A stretch of 59,816 nucleotides of DNA from Verrucomicrobiota bacterium (GCA_003164675.1 PLTX01000113.1:1-59816); one strand, 5' to 3'; numbered from the stretch's first letter, positions 44,257-53,836 are shown. The notes: generated from the sequence alone by a model not told the origin. Numbers and translations: made by a program.

Positions 44257-45294
44257 TTACCACTGGATGACACACGAAGCCCAGGTCAGGCCGCTGCCGA
44301 ACACGATCAACAGAATCAGGTCGCCGTGCTGAAACCGTCCTTCGCGGGCCGCTTCATCGAGCGCAATGGCGACGGATGCGGCGGATATATTGCCGTAGCG
44401 ATGGAGGTTCACGTACAGCTTGTCCATGGGCGCGCCGAGACGCTCGGCGAGCACCTCCAAAATGCGGATGTTTGCCTGGTGCGGAATCACACACTTGATG
44501 TCATTGATGGTCAGGTTACAGCGACGGAGCGCTTCTTCCGCGGCCGTCTGCATGGCGATGACCGCGCTTTTGAACACCTCTTTGCCGGCCATCTTCAAAT
44601 GATGCATTCCCGCGCCCACCGACTCCTTCGAAGCCGGGTAGCGCGCCCCACCCGCCGGCATCATCAGAATATCCGCCTGTGAACCGTCTGCGCCCATGCA
44701 CGTCGTCAATATCCCGTGTCCGTGTTCCTCGCCGCGGCAGCGCAAAATCGCCGCGCCCGCGCCATCGCCGAACAGGACGCACGTGCTGCGATCCTGCCAG
44801 TCGATGATGGTCGACAGTTTTTCCGCGCCGATGATCAGCACCGTGTTGTACGTCCCCGACGTGACGAATTGTTGACCGATTTCGAGTCCGTACAGGAATC
44901 CGGAGCAGGCCGCCTCCACGTCGAAGGCGGCGGAGCGCTTTGCGCCGAGCTTTTGCTGAATGAGACACGCCGTCGCGGGAAAAGGCATGTCGGGCGTGAT
45001 CGTCGCGCAAATGATCAAATCGATTTCATCCTCGCGCACATTGGCCTGTTCCATCGCGCGGCGGGCAGCCTCGACGGCCATGTCGGACGTGCACATCCAA
45101 TCGGGCGCAATGCGCCGCTCCTTGATGCCCGAGCGCGTGGTGATCCACTCGTCGGTGGTATCGACCAGCTTTTCCAGGTCGGCGTTCGTGAGCACGCGAT
45201 CCGGCACGTAGGAGCCCGTGCCGACGATGTGCACGGGCCTAAGAAGGTGCTTCGACCTGGGATTGCGCAAATGAGTTTTGCTGGACTTTATCAT
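44257..45294 (-). CDS. fabH: 3-oxoacyl-ACP synthase III
   Basis: 345 aa from ATG 45294, overlapping plsX by 56 nt. A GTG at 45234, just after the plsX stop, would start at HIVGTGSYVPDR and is an alternative. Catalytic Cys in EAACSGFLYG, His in VIPHQANIRI and Asn in RYGNISAASVAIALDEA are present. It condenses acetyl-CoA with malonyl-ACP to start fatty-acid synthesis. Confidence 0.95.
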   Translation of the reverse strand: MIKSSKTHLRNPRSKHLLRPVHIVGTGSYVPDRVLTNADLEKLVDTTDEWITTRSGIKERRIAPDWMCTSDMAVEAARRAMEQANVREDEIDLIICATITPDMPFPATACLIQQKLGAKRSAAFDVEAACSGFLYGLEIGQQFVTSGTYNTVLIIGAEKLSTIIDWQDRSTCVLFGDGAGAAILRCRGEEHGHGILTTCMGADGSQADILMMPAGGARYPASKESVGAGMHHLKMAGKEVFKSAVIAMQTAAEEALRRCNLTINDIKCVIPHQANIRILEVLAERLGAPMDKLYVNLHRYGNISAASVAIALDEAAREGRFQHGDLILLIVFGSGLTWASCVIQW

Positions 45295-46288
45295 GGAACT
45301 TTCTGATTTCCTCGACCATGTGCTCGTTGAACCCGGACTCGACAAACTCGGTGGCCACACGAATGGCGTTCTTGACCGCCTTCGGCGAGCTGGCCCCGTG
45401 CGCCTTGATGCAGATGCCGTTGATGCCCAACAACACGGCTCCGCCATATTCATCTGGATCCGCCTTGCGTTTCAGTGATCGGAACGCGCCCGAAGCAAGC
45501 AGACCGCCCAACATCCGCAACGGATTCTTGGCGATCTCGTCCTTCAGCCAGCAGGCGACCAAACGCGCCGTGCTCTCGCAGGCTTTCAAGACCGCGTTGC
45601 CAACGAACGCATCGGTCACGATCACGTCGGCATGATTGGAAAACAAGTCGTGGCCGTCAATGTTGCCGACGAAATTCAGGTTGGTCTGTTTCAGCAGGCG
45701 ATGCGCTTCCAGCGTCAGCTCGTTTCCCTTGATGTCTTCGGTGCCGATGGAGAGCACCGCCACCCGCGGCCGTTCGTATCCGAGGATTTGTTTTGAAAAC
45801 ATGCTGCCCATGATGGCGTACTGGACGAGGCTTGAGGGAGCGGGTTCGAGGTTGGCGCCCGCATCCATCAGCACGAACACGTTTTGGGGTGCGGGAAGAA
45901 GCACGGCCAGCCCGGCGCGATCCACGCCATCGAGCGTGCGCAGTTTGACCTGCGAAGCCGTGAGGAGCGCGCCGGTATTGCCGGCGGAAACGATGGCGTC
46001 CGCATCTCCGCGCTTGACGAGGTCGATGGCGCGATTCATCGAACTGTCCTTCTTGCGCCGGACGGCTTGCACTGGCGGATCATTCATTTCGATGACCTCG
46101 CTGGCATGAACGATCTCGATGCGGTTGTCGGAAACGCGGAGCTTGTGCAATTCCGCTTCGACGCGCGCCTGATTGCCAACCAGATACAGGTGGTCAATGT
46201 GGCTGTTGTCGCGGAGTGCTTCCACCGCCCCCGCAACGATGTTCTGGGGGGCAAAGTCCCCACCCATCGCATCGATGGCGAGTTTCAT
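45239..46288 (-). CDS. plsX: phosphate acyltransferase PlsX
   Basis: 349 aa. KLAIDAMGGDFAPQNIVAGAVEAL at the start is diagnostic. DADAIVSAGNTGALL and ERPRVAVLSIGTEDIKGNEL follow. The C-terminus has GGAVLLGINGICIKAHGASS. It makes acyl-phosphate from acyl-ACP for phospholipid synthesis. The order rpmF-plsX-fabH is a widely conserved operon. Confidence 0.96.
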   Translation of the reverse strand: MKLAIDAMGGDFAPQNIVAGAVEALRDNSHIDHLYLVGNQARVEAELHKLRVSDNRIEIVHASEVIEMNDPPVQAVRRKKDSSMNRAIDLVKRGDADAIVSAGNTGALLTASQVKLRTLDGVDRAGLAVLLPAPQNVFVLMDAGANLEPAPSSLVQYAIMGSMFSKQILGYERPRVAVLSIGTEDIKGNELTLEAHRLLKQTNLNFVGNIDGHDLFSNHADVIVTDAFVGNAVLKACESTARLVACWLKDEIAKNPLRMLGGLLASGAFRSLKRKADPDEYGGAVLLGINGICIKAHGASSPKAVKNAIRVATEFVESGFNEHMVEEIRKFHDKVQQNSFAQSQVEAPS

Positions 46289-46297
46289 GCGGGAAAA

Positions 46298-46483
46298 CTA
46301 ACCAGTGGTTATCGATACGACCTGACGACCCTTGTAATAGCCGCAGGACGGACACACGCGGTGGGGCCGCACCCGCGCACCACACTGGGAACACACCGAC
46401 AACTGCGGTGGCGACTTTGGACGGTTCGCCGCCTTGCGAGTGCGCAGGCGCATCTTGGACATTCTACGTTTCGGGACGCCCAT
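46298..46483 (-). CDS. rpmF: 50S ribosomal protein L32
   Basis: 61 aa. MGVPKRRMSKMRLRTRKA is a clear L32 N-terminus. The C-terminus has CSQCGARVRPHRVCPSCGYYKG: four cysteines in two CxxC pairs, so this is the zinc-binding (C+) form. Nine nt from plsX. Confidence 0.96.
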   Translation of the reverse strand: MGVPKRRMSKMRLRTRKAANRPKSPPQLSVCSQCGARVRPHRVCPSCGYYKGRQVVSITTG

Positions 46484-46498
46484 AAGAAATGGTCTCCG

Positions 46499-46963
46499 TT
46501 ACTTCAATTTCAGTTTCAAGTTATCCAACGCGTGCCACCGCAAATCGCCCTCCGACGGCTTGCATCGGCACGAACCCTTATTTAAATCCTTGCCACAATG
46601 CGGGCACAATCCCTTGCAACCCTCGGCGCACAGCGCCCGTTGTGGAAGCTCTAGGATAATATCTTCCCGCATATTGGTCGTCAAGTCCACGAAGTCCTCG
46701 CCATGGAGTTCCTGGTGAAACACAAACTGGTCCACCCGCACGGGGAAATCGAACACCCGCAGGCAGCGGCTGCATCGCAAGGTCGCCGGGGTGCGCAACT
46801 GACCCGTGACAAGCAGCGCATTCCCTTGGAGTTGCGCCAGCAATTCATACTCCACGTCGTGTTCGAATCGGGTATCAGGTTCTTCCAATTCCATGATCGA
46901 GGAAGGGTCGCTACCGGCCAACGTTTCCCCATCCGGGGGGATGCACTTTACGTTGATTTTCAT
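46499..46963 (-). CDS. DUF177 (YceD) family protein
   Basis: 154 aa. The middle LRTPATLRCSRCLRVFDFPV and the C-terminal CAEGCKGLCPHCGKDLNKGSCRC are the DUF177 pattern, with extra cysteines that may bind zinc. DUF177 proteins sit upstream of rpmF across bacteria and in plants assist 23S rRNA accumulation. Same operon. Confidence 0.9.
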   Translation of the reverse strand: MKINVKCIPPDGETLAGSDPSSIMELEEPDTRFEHDVEYELLAQLQGNALLVTGQLRTPATLRCSRCLRVFDFPVRVDQFVFHQELHGEDFVDLTTNMREDIILELPQRALCAEGCKGLCPHCGKDLNKGSCRCKPSEGDLRWHALDNLKLKLK

Positions 46964-47002
46964 GATGCCCCTTTCGCCCCGGCGACCGGATCCTTGATCT
47001 GG

Positions 47003-47485
47003 TTACCGGGAGCCAAACTTGCGTTTCATCGCACGTTCGACACCGCGCGGCACAAAATCGCTCACATTCCCGCCCAATTCGCCGATCTCCTTGACCAAGC
47101 GGGAGCTGATAAACGTGTATTCGTCCTTCGTCATCAGAAAGATCGTTTCGATGCTGGGATCCAGCTTCCGATTCATCAGGGCCAGTTGGAACTCAAACTC
47201 GAAGTCCGAAACCGCCCGCAATCCCCGAACCACCGCGGTCGCCCGTTTGCGCCGGGCGTACTTGATAAGCAGTCCTGCAAATTCATCCACGGACACGTTT
47301 TGCAGACCCTTGACGGCATCAACGGCCAACCGCCGACGTTCGTCCACGCTAAACAGGGGCTTTTTTTCCGTGTTGATTGCCACCGCAACAATCACGCGGT
47401 CAAACATTTGGCCAGCGCGGCGGACAATGTCGAGATGACCATTGGTGATGGGATCGAAACTGCCGGGATAGACCGCAATCTTCAC
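47003..47485 (-). CDS. coaD: phosphopantetheine adenylyltransferase
   Basis: 160 aa from GTG 47485, preceded by GGGAGG; upstream frame is rejected. AVYPGSFDPITNGHLDIVRRA holds the T/HxGH motif. VVRGLRAVSDFEFEFQLALMNRKL and ISSRLVKEIGELGGNV are typical. It makes dephospho-CoA, the penultimate CoA step. 39 nt upstream of DUF177 and likely the first gene of the lipid operon. Confidence 0.96.
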   Translation of the reverse strand: MKIAVYPGSFDPITNGHLDIVRRAGQMFDRVIVAVAINTEKKPLFSVDERRRLAVDAVKGLQNVSVDEFAGLLIKYARRKRATAVVRGLRAVSDFEFEFQLALMNRKLDPSIETIFLMTKDEYTFISSRLVKEIGELGGNVSDFVPRGVERAMKRKFGSR

Positions 47486-47641
47486 ATAAACCTCCCTGAC
47501 ATCGTTACAGACGATAATTTTAGCGTCTGCATTTTGCAATCTTTTCTTTTGGACAACTATGGACAACGCGTGATTGTTGAGCACAGCCGCTAGTGCTGCG
47601 ACGCACTTGATTTGATGGGTGCGTCACCGCTGGAAAACGAA

Positions 47642-47728
47642 CCCTCACCCTGACCCTCTCCCTTTAGAAGGGCGAGGGGACCGCGCTTCGTCTCCTCTCC
47701 CCTCCGGGGGAGAGGATTAAGGTGAGGG
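47642..47728. repeat. CCCTCACC...GGTGAGGG dispersed palindromic repeat
   Basis: Outer CCCTCACC/GGTGAGGG arms enclose two hairpins (CTCCC...GGGCGAG and CCTCTCCCCTCC-GGGGGAGAGG). This is the well-known 'CTCTCCCC-GGGGAGAG' type of dispersed repeat found in many GC-rich genomes. It lies between coaD and the pyk remnant. Confidence 0.75.
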
Positions 47729-47824
47729 GGCAGCCCGTCAAATGAACTGTGGCGGTGCACTAGGTTCCATCGGCAAGAGGTAGCGTGCAATTTGCCATAA
47801 ACGAGTTCACCGAAGGCGGGAGAC

Positions 47825-48661
47825 AGCTTCGAGTTTGCCGTCAAGGGCGCGCAGAGCGAGGAATAGAAGTCCATTGACGTCAATTGCCCCAACTTGGTCA
47901 ACGACATCCATGCGGGCGAACCATCCGAGTGGACAACGGGGTCATTTGTCTCCGCATGCTCGAGAGACTGCACCGGCGTGTGCATTGCGATGTGCTTACG
48001 AAGGGGGAACTGGGTTCCCGTCAGCGCGCCAATCTTCTTGGTGTGAAAATCAATATGCCCTCCATCACTGAAAAAGACCGCCAGGATGTTGAGTCGGGGA
48101 TCTCGTTGGGGGGACCTGATTGTGCGATTCCTCGTTCGCGAACGCCGTGTTCGAGCGGGCGGATTCGGTCATGCTTTCCGGGTGAGACGACCGTCGAGAA
48201 GTATCCCCTCGAGTGTCTAACGGTGCTCGATCGCATCGCGCAGCGTATCGAACGGAGCGGCGACGCTCGCTATGCCGGAAAAGTCGATCTTACCGAGAAA
48301 CGACGCAAGATCGTCCGCTCCGCCGTAATCGTGGCCAATGAACTGAAGACCAGGGGAATTTAGGGGTTCACACGCCACGGTCACATGGCACAATATATGA
48401 CCTGACTGCGGCCGGAGCCTTTTCCCGTCTTCGCGTTTACGAATTCCGAACGCCTCCGCAACCAGCTCAAACTCTACTGGAGCGTCACGCCCCAGGTTGT
48501 CGAATTCAGCGCTGACTCTGAGGTCACCATTCTTCGGGCCGAACAATCCATGCTGGAGAGAAGGCTTCTCGCCAAAGGTGACCATGTGGTCATCATCTCC
48601 GACATCCTCGCACGCGATAAGCTCACTAATGAATGCCGTCCAGATGCGCATTGTCGAGTGA
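47825..48661 (+). pseudogene. pyk: pyruvate kinase remnant
   Basis: Ordered fragments in shifting frames: SIDVNCPNLVNDIHAGE, then VDNGVICLRML..VHCDVLTKGELGSR (B domain), INMPSITEKDRQDVESGISLG, then after a large deletion GETTVEKYPLECLTVLDRIAQRIERSG and LTEKRRKIVRSAVIVANELK. In another frame, PVFAFTNSERLRNQLKLYWSVTP...KGDHVVIISDIL and finally NAVQMRIVE with TGA 48659-48661. The N-terminus and the catalytic lysine/metal region are gone. It must be inactive. Confidence 0.85.
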
Positions 48662-48764
48662 CCCGCGAAAACCTGGCGTTCAGAGTGGGATGCGCCAAGT
48701 TCAGGCGATGGGGAACGGGGTGGCCCACCGGCTGCTTATAAGAATCGCGCAAGGTTCAAGATTT

Positions 48765-49604
48765 ATGCAGCATCATCTCGCTAAGTGGTTGATACAACGT
48801 CAGCAACAAGCCGTCTTACGCAAACCGGACCATCCAAAAGCGTGGTCAAAGCTCTATTCGATTTGCACTCAGGAGAACAAATCGACAGAGTTTCTGCAAT
48901 TCTGCGAGGACATCATCCGTGTCCACCCCGGCAACCGGCACGCCTGGACCTTCCTCCAGCTCGCCGGCAAAGAGGAATCGTCCCCCATCGATTTGCTGAC
49001 CCTCTCGAAGGAGGTTATCCGCCTTCATCCCGACGACGAGCGCGCATGGTCGCGTCTCGGTGCCGCGTATGAAAAGGACGAGGATGATCTCGACTTGATT
49101 GATTTCTGCCAGGAAATCGTCAAACAGCACCCGGGTAATTCTGGGGCGCTGGGGCGCCTGTCTGTGGCCTACAAGAAACAGGGCAAATACACCGAGTTGA
49201 TCTCCACGTGTTTCGAACTGCTCACCGCCCGGCCCGGCGATGCCCAAACGTGGTGCAATCTTGCTGATGCCTATGCGGCTCGCTGCAAGTACGATGACGC
49301 CATCGGCGCGTATGAGAAGGCCATTGCCCTGAAACCAAACTTCGTCGTCGCCTGGAACAACCTCGGCAACGTCCATCACCTTCAGGCACAGTACGACCGG
49401 GCGGTGCAGGCCTACCAGAAAGCGATCTCGATCAACTCCGGCGACGCCGCGCCGTGGGTCTGGCTTTGTCTCGCCTACGCTGAGATGGGCAAGGCAAAGG
49501 AAGCGCACGACGCTGTCAAGAAGGTGGAGAAACGGCTTCCGCTTGTCGCCAGTATGCTCAGCGAAGAGTTGGCTGAGAAGTTCTCAACCGTGGCGGTCGG
49601 TTGA
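48765..49604 (+). CDS. tetratricopeptide-repeat protein
   Basis: 279 aa from ATG 48765 (upstream in-frame ATGs lie in the pyk remnant). Seven or so TPR/half-TPR units follow, each with a W/G/A/P pattern ending in HPG or KPN (AWSRLGAAYEKDEDDLDLIDFCQEIVKQHPGN; AWNNLGNVHHLQAQYDRAVQAYQKAIS). No signal peptide. A protein-interaction scaffold. Its 3' end overlaps rsmD tail-to-tail by 21 nt. Confidence 0.8.
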   Translation: MQHHLAKWLIQRQQQAVLRKPDHPKAWSKLYSICTQENKSTEFLQFCEDIIRVHPGNRHAWTFLQLAGKEESSPIDLLTLSKEVIRLHPDDERAWSRLGAAYEKDEDDLDLIDFCQEIVKQHPGNSGALGRLSVAYKKQGKYTELISTCFELLTARPGDAQTWCNLADAYAARCKYDDAIGAYEKAIALKPNFVVAWNNLGNVHHLQAQYDRAVQAYQKAISINSGDAAPWVWLCLAYAEMGKAKEAHDAVKKVEKRLPLVASMLSEELAEKFSTVAVG

Positions 49605-50162
49605 CATGGCGTTGACCCGCAGGAAGTCCACCCGCGTGTCTCCGTAAATCAACCCGCGCACCCGTTCCCAGGGCTCGCTGACCGTCATCACATTGCGTTT
49701 CGCCGACTCCAGTATCAGAAAGCCGTCATTCGCCAGTAATCGCGGCAGATTTGTCTCACGCAACAATTCCTGCGCCGCCTCACCGTAGGGCGGGTCGGCG
49801 AATACGAGTTGGAAGATTTCTCCATTCGCCGCAAGTTTCCGGAGCTGCTCGGCAACTGCCGAGCGTGCCACCGCAAACGAGCAGTCCACTTCGCGGTTCC
49901 GTTGGTATGCCTGAATGTTTTTCTCCAGAGACTCCAGCGCTTCACGCGCCCGTTCGACAAATGTCACCGACTTTGCCCCACGACTCGCCGCTTCCAAACC
50001 CAGCGCACCGCTCCCAGCGAACAAGTCCAACACGCGCGCGCCGACCACGCGCGCGCCCAAACTGGAAAATACCGCCTCGCGGATGCGATCCGTCGTGGGC
50101 CGCACACCCGTGCGCGGCACAGCCAGCGTCATTCCCTTGGCGAGACCGGCGATGATACGCAT
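49584..50162 (-). CDS. rsmD: 16S rRNA (guanine-N2) methyltransferase RsmD
   Basis: 192 aa. MRIIAGLAKG, RPTTDRIREAVFSSLG and VLDLFAGSGALGLEAASRGA (SAM loop) lead to the catalytic FADPPYG motif near 122. It methylates G966 of 16S rRNA. The gene often sits by coaD; here it is nearby but not adjacent. It starts 2 nt after the AsmA stop. Confidence 0.93.
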   Translation of the reverse strand: MRIIAGLAKGMTLAVPRTGVRPTTDRIREAVFSSLGARVVGARVLDLFAGSGALGLEAASRGAKSVTFVERAREALESLEKNIQAYQRNREVDCSFAVARSAVAEQLRKLAANGEIFQLVFADPPYGEAAQELLRETNLPRLLANDGFLILESAKRNVMTVSEPWERVRGLIYGDTRVDFLRVNAMSTDRHG

Positions 50163-50164
50163 GC

Positions 50165-51544
50165 CTACCTGAGAAGTTTTTGCAAGCCCTTCTCCAGCAG
50201 TTGGTGGCCCAGGCTCTGGGCAACGCGTTTCGCCAAGTCGGTCTTCGGTGAGTTATACGGACCCGTGACTTTGAAATTCAACGTCAGCGAGCCGTCCGTC
50301 TGTTCCGCGAACAGGCCACGGATGGCATCTGGCGCGCGGTCGAGAGCCCCCTTGGCGAAGATGAGCGTCATGTTGTGGTTCAACGTATAATCACTGAGTG
50401 ACATAGAGCCCCTGCCGTCAATCTGGATCTGCGGCGACGTAAGCCGAATCATCGGCGTCTGCATCACGTTGTTGCTGATCGAATACTCCAATAAACACTG
50501 GTCGAAACTCAAATCGCGGAGCGCGTCCACTTGCAGCAGGGTGGCCAACAAGTTCAAGAGCGGAACCTCCATCAGCTTGCCGTTGTCGATTTCGACGCGA
50601 CCGTTGCCGATGATCGTTGGCACCCCGCCCGTGCCGTGCATTGAGGTCATGACGTTGAGCTTCCCGCTGATCACTTGTTTCGTGCCTGCATCTTGCAACA
50701 ACCTGGCCACGTCGCTGTTCGTCAACTGCACGCTCACGGCGTACTCGAGCCCGGTGCCAAAGTTGACGGACACATCTCCCGAGACCGCGCCGCCCGCCAA
50801 CTCGCCGCGTAACGACTGTAGCGCCACGCGATCTGATCCCAGTTGCACCAGTGTGGTTACCTTCTCCACAAACAGCTTCTCGGACAAATCAATTTTGTCG
50901 ATGCCCGCTTTGCCGCTGCCGGCGAGTTTGTTGCCGGTGAGACTCACGGAACTGGAAAAACTGATCCCCTCCAGCTTCACGAGCGGTTTGTTGCTGTCGC
51001 TCACCATGGACACCGCGCCCTGCGTAATGGCGAGTTTGGAGAGGACAATATCCAGCGGGACGGTCTTTCCGGATTTTGCTGCCGCAGCCGGTGACGGTGT
51101 TGTCGGGGGCGATGTTATGGGCGCGGGCTTGGTTTGGGTCTCGGGTGCGCCAACCTTCTCGTAGTTCCACTCGCCCCTGGCATTTTGCGAGAGAGTGATC
51201 ACAAGCTTGTCGAGCGACAGCTCTTCAATCTCCACGCGACGGCTCAACAGCGGGAGAAGCCGGTATCGCAATGCGAATGCGTTCGCCGTGACCAGATTGC
51301 CGGGAAAACCGGGCGGGTTGCCAATGGTTACGCCGCGTAACTCCACACCGCTGAAGAGCGACACCTTCAAATCGTCGATCCGCACATCCGCGCCCAATTC
51401 ATTGTGCGCGGCCTGCAATGCCTGCTCCTTGAACGCCGGCGATTGCAGGTAGCGATTGGCAAAATAGATTCCCGCGCCAACCACGATGATGGCCAGCGCA
51501 ATCGCAACAGCGACGATAATCAAAATCACTTTGATCGCCTTCAT
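50165..51544 (-). CDS. AsmA-family envelope protein
   Basis: 459 aa from ATG 51544. One N-terminal helix (IKVILIIVAVAIALAIIVVGAGIYFA) then AsmA domain features: RYLLPLLSRRVEIEELSLDKLVITL near 95, a Pro-rich linker around 145-165, and the C-terminal beta-rich repeats (GRVEIDNGKLMEVPLLNLLATLLQV, IQIDGRGSMSLSDYTL). AsmA-like proteins bridge the periplasm and may carry lipids to the outer membrane. Confidence 0.85.
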   Translation of the reverse strand: MKAIKVILIIVAVAIALAIIVVGAGIYFANRYLQSPAFKEQALQAAHNELGADVRIDDLKVSLFSGVELRGVTIGNPPGFPGNLVTANAFALRYRLLPLLSRRVEIEELSLDKLVITLSQNARGEWNYEKVGAPETQTKPAPITSPPTTPSPAAAAKSGKTVPLDIVLSKLAITQGAVSMVSDSNKPLVKLEGISFSSSVSLTGNKLAGSGKAGIDKIDLSEKLFVEKVTTLVQLGSDRVALQSLRGELAGGAVSGDVSVNFGTGLEYAVSVQLTNSDVARLLQDAGTKQVISGKLNVMTSMHGTGGVPTIIGNGRVEIDNGKLMEVPLLNLLATLLQVDALRDLSFDQCLLEYSISNNVMQTPMIRLTSPQIQIDGRGSMSLSDYTLNHNMTLIFAKGALDRAPDAIRGLFAEQTDGSLTLNFKVTGPYNSPKTDLAKRVAQSLGHQLLEKGLQKLLR

Positions 51545-51568
51545 TATCTGTCTCCACAAGTTCGTATT

Positions 51569-51597
51569 TGGCTTGCCCGGGATTCTCGCCTACAATA
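51569..51597 (+). promoter_or_regulatory. sigma-70-type promoter for the lipid kinase
   Basis: TTGGCT (51569-51574), 17-bp spacer, TACAAT (51592-51597), 16 nt before the ATG at 51614. It also lies in the divergent gap with the AsmA gene. Confidence 0.5.
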
Positions 51598-51613
51598 GAC
51601 GCGCTTTTCAACC

Positions 51614-52516
51614 ATGGACAAGCTCTTCGTTATTTTGAATCCAGCTGCGCGCGGCGAGAAATCGCGGCGGGTTCAACGTTTTCTGGAAGCGAAGGCCGGT
51701 CCCTCTGTCACCCTGATGCCCACACAGCGCGCCGGCGAAGCGCAATCGCTGGCCGCCTGCGCCGTCACGCAGGGGTACAAGGTCATCGTCGCCGCGGGCG
51801 GCGATGGCACCATCAACGAAGTCATAAACGGCATCGGCACATCCGGAGCGGCGCTCGGTGTGTTGCCGCTCGGCACGGTTAATGTCTTCGCGCAGGAGCT
51901 TCGCATCCCCCGCAAACTCGAATCCGCGTGGGGCGTCATCCGCGGCGGGCACACGCGTACGATCGATTTGGCGCGAGCTCAGGCCAGCGGCTCGACCCGC
52001 TATTTCGTCCAGCTCGCAGGCGTTGGTTTCGACGCCCACGCGGTCCGCACCGCCAGTTGGGAGCTGAAGAAAAGAATCGGTCCGCTCAGCTACGTCTGGG
52101 CGGGGCTCAAGGCGCTTTCGAAACCGCACCCGCCCGTCGAAGTTTCGGTGAACGGAAGCGGCCCGCTGGGCAGCGGCGTGGCCGTGCTCGTTGGGAACGG
52201 GCGCTTTTACGGCGGGCGCTTCGCGCTCTTCCCCCGGGCGCGCATGGACGACGGGCTGCTCGATATTTGCGTGTTTGAAACAGTTGGTTATTGGGACGTG
52301 TTGCGCTACGGGCAGGGCATCCTGCGCGGCGCGCACATCGACCTTGGTGACGTGAAGTACTTCCAAACGGAGAGCCTCGTGTGCCGCGCGCCCGCTCCGA
52401 CCCCGTTCGAGCTGGACGGAGAGGATGCGGGCGATGCGCCGGTGACGTTCTCGGTTGTGCCGCGCGCATTGCAGGTGGTCGTGCCGAAATCGGACGAAGG
52501 AGACAATCATGCTTGA
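51614..52516 (+). CDS. YegS/DgkB-family lipid kinase
   Basis: 300 aa. LFVILNPAARGEKSRR at the N-terminus and VIVAAGGDGTINEVINGI near 60 give the diacylglycerol-kinase nucleotide loop. GVLPLGTVNVFAQEL (GTxN) and a C-terminal beta sandwich (DDGLLDICVF; ELDGEDAGDAPVTFSVVPRAL) fit the fold. It phosphorylates diacylglycerol or a related lipid. Stop overlaps the dehydrogenase start. Confidence 0.88.
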   Translation: MDKLFVILNPAARGEKSRRVQRFLEAKAGPSVTLMPTQRAGEAQSLAACAVTQGYKVIVAAGGDGTINEVINGIGTSGAALGVLPLGTVNVFAQELRIPRKLESAWGVIRGGHTRTIDLARAQASGSTRYFVQLAGVGFDAHAVRTASWELKKRIGPLSYVWAGLKALSKPHPPVEVSVNGSGPLGSGVAVLVGNGRFYGGRFALFPRARMDDGLLDICVFETVGYWDVLRYGQGILRGAHIDLGDVKYFQTESLVCRAPAPTPFELDGEDAGDAPVTFSVVPRALQVVVPKSDEGDNHA

Positions 52517-53774
52517 TGAGTTACTGCAATCCCCCGCGTATGTCATGGCCTGCCAGCAATACGACCGCGTTGCCGACTTCCTCGATATTGGTCAGAGCGA
52601 GCGGGTCCGCACCAAAATGCCCAAGCGCGCCTTCATAGTGTCGGTCCCGACGCGCATGGATGACGGGCACACGGAGATGTTCACCGGCTACCGCGTCCAA
52701 CATCACCTCTCGGTCGGGCCGACCAAGGGCGGACTGCGCTATCACCCCGATGTGACGCTCGGCGAAGTCGCCGCGCTGGCCATGTGGATGAGTTGGAAAT
52801 GTTCGCTGTCTGGATTGCCCTACGGTGGCGCCAAGGGCGGCATCACCTGCGACCCGCGCAAGATGAGCCGTGGAGAACTGGAGCGCATGACCCGCCGATT
52901 CACCCAGGAGATGATCCCGTTCATTGGCCCGCACGTTGACGTGATGGCGCCGGATCTGGGCACCAACGAACAGGTCATGGCGTGGATGATGGATACGTAC
53001 TCGATGCATGAAGGGAACCCGGTTCCCCAGATCGTGACCGGCAAACCTCTTTCCCTCGGCGGTTCCGCCGGGCGACGGGAAGCGACCGGCCGCGGTGTCG
53101 CCTACCTCGTGAATCGCGTGCTGGACCATCTGAACATGAAATCGGAAGGCACGCGCGTCGTGGTCCAGGGTTTCGGCAACGTTGGGTCCATCGCGGCGCA
53201 ACAACTCTATCGGTTTGGCGCGAAGATTATTGGGGTCAGCGATTTCTCCGGCGGCATCCACAATCCGAATGGCCTCAATGTCAACAAACTCATCGACTAC
53301 GCGGCGCAGCACGGGACCCTGGAAGGATCTCAGGAGGACGGCGACCGGGTCACGAACGAGCAATTGCTGCAACTCGAATGCGACGTGCTTGTCCCGGCCG
53401 CGCTCGAACGGCAAATTACGGAAAAGAACGTTGGCAAAATTCGCTGTCGCATCTTGGCCGAAGCTGCGAACGGGCCGACGACCATCGAAGCCGACAATGT
53501 CCTGCGGCAGCGCGACGATATCTTCCTCATTCCCGACGTGCTCTGCAACGCCGGCGGCGTGATCGTCAGTTATTTCGAGTGGGTGCAGGATTTGCAGAGT
53601 TTCTTCTGGACCGAGGCGGAAGTGAACGACAAGTTGTATCGTCAACTGGAAGCCGCGTATCAGCAGGTGCTTCAAATGGCCCGAAAGAACAAGCTCTACA
53701 TGCGCGACGCCGCGCTGGCGCTCGGCATCAGTCGCATCGCCTTGGCAAAACAGGTCCGCGGGCTGTTTCCCTGA
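52509..53774 (+). CDS. Glu/Leu/Phe/Val dehydrogenase (probable glutamate dehydrogenase)
   Basis: 421 aa from ATG 52509 with AAGGAG. VGPTKGGLRYHPDVTLGEV and LPYGGAKGGI hold the substrate and catalytic lysines, DVMAPDLGTNEQVMAWMMDTY the catalytic Asp. The Rossmann domain has VVQGFGNVGS. C-terminal NAGGVIVSYFEWVQD. Length and sequence match hexameric NAD(P) glutamate dehydrogenases. It links 2-oxoglutarate and glutamate. Confidence 0.93.
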   Translation: MLDELLQSPAYVMACQQYDRVADFLDIGQSERVRTKMPKRAFIVSVPTRMDDGHTEMFTGYRVQHHLSVGPTKGGLRYHPDVTLGEVAALAMWMSWKCSLSGLPYGGAKGGITCDPRKMSRGELERMTRRFTQEMIPFIGPHVDVMAPDLGTNEQVMAWMMDTYSMHEGNPVPQIVTGKPLSLGGSAGRREATGRGVAYLVNRVLDHLNMKSEGTRVVVQGFGNVGSIAAQQLYRFGAKIIGVSDFSGGIHNPNGLNVNKLIDYAAQHGTLEGSQEDGDRVTNEQLLQLECDVLVPAALERQITEKNVGKIRCRILAEAANGPTTIEADNVLRQRDDIFLIPDVLCNAGGVIVSYFEWVQDLQSFFWTEAEVNDKLYRQLEAAYQQVLQMARKNKLYMRDAALALGISRIALAKQVRGLFP

Positions 53775-53836
53775 CACTACCCGCGGATGCAACACCTTGA
53801 CTTTACGTGGTTTTGCGGTCACATTCGGCTTATCTG

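Noticed and set aside
47590..47985. 131-residue minus-strand ORF
   Set aside because: It overlaps a dispersed palindromic repeat and the pyk remnant and has no family features.
52521..53822. 433-residue open frame antisense to the glutamate dehydrogenase gene
   Set aside because: The sense strand encodes a full, motif-complete dehydrogenase. The antisense product is Arg/His/Ala-rich with no recognisable domain, as expected from high-GC codon bias.
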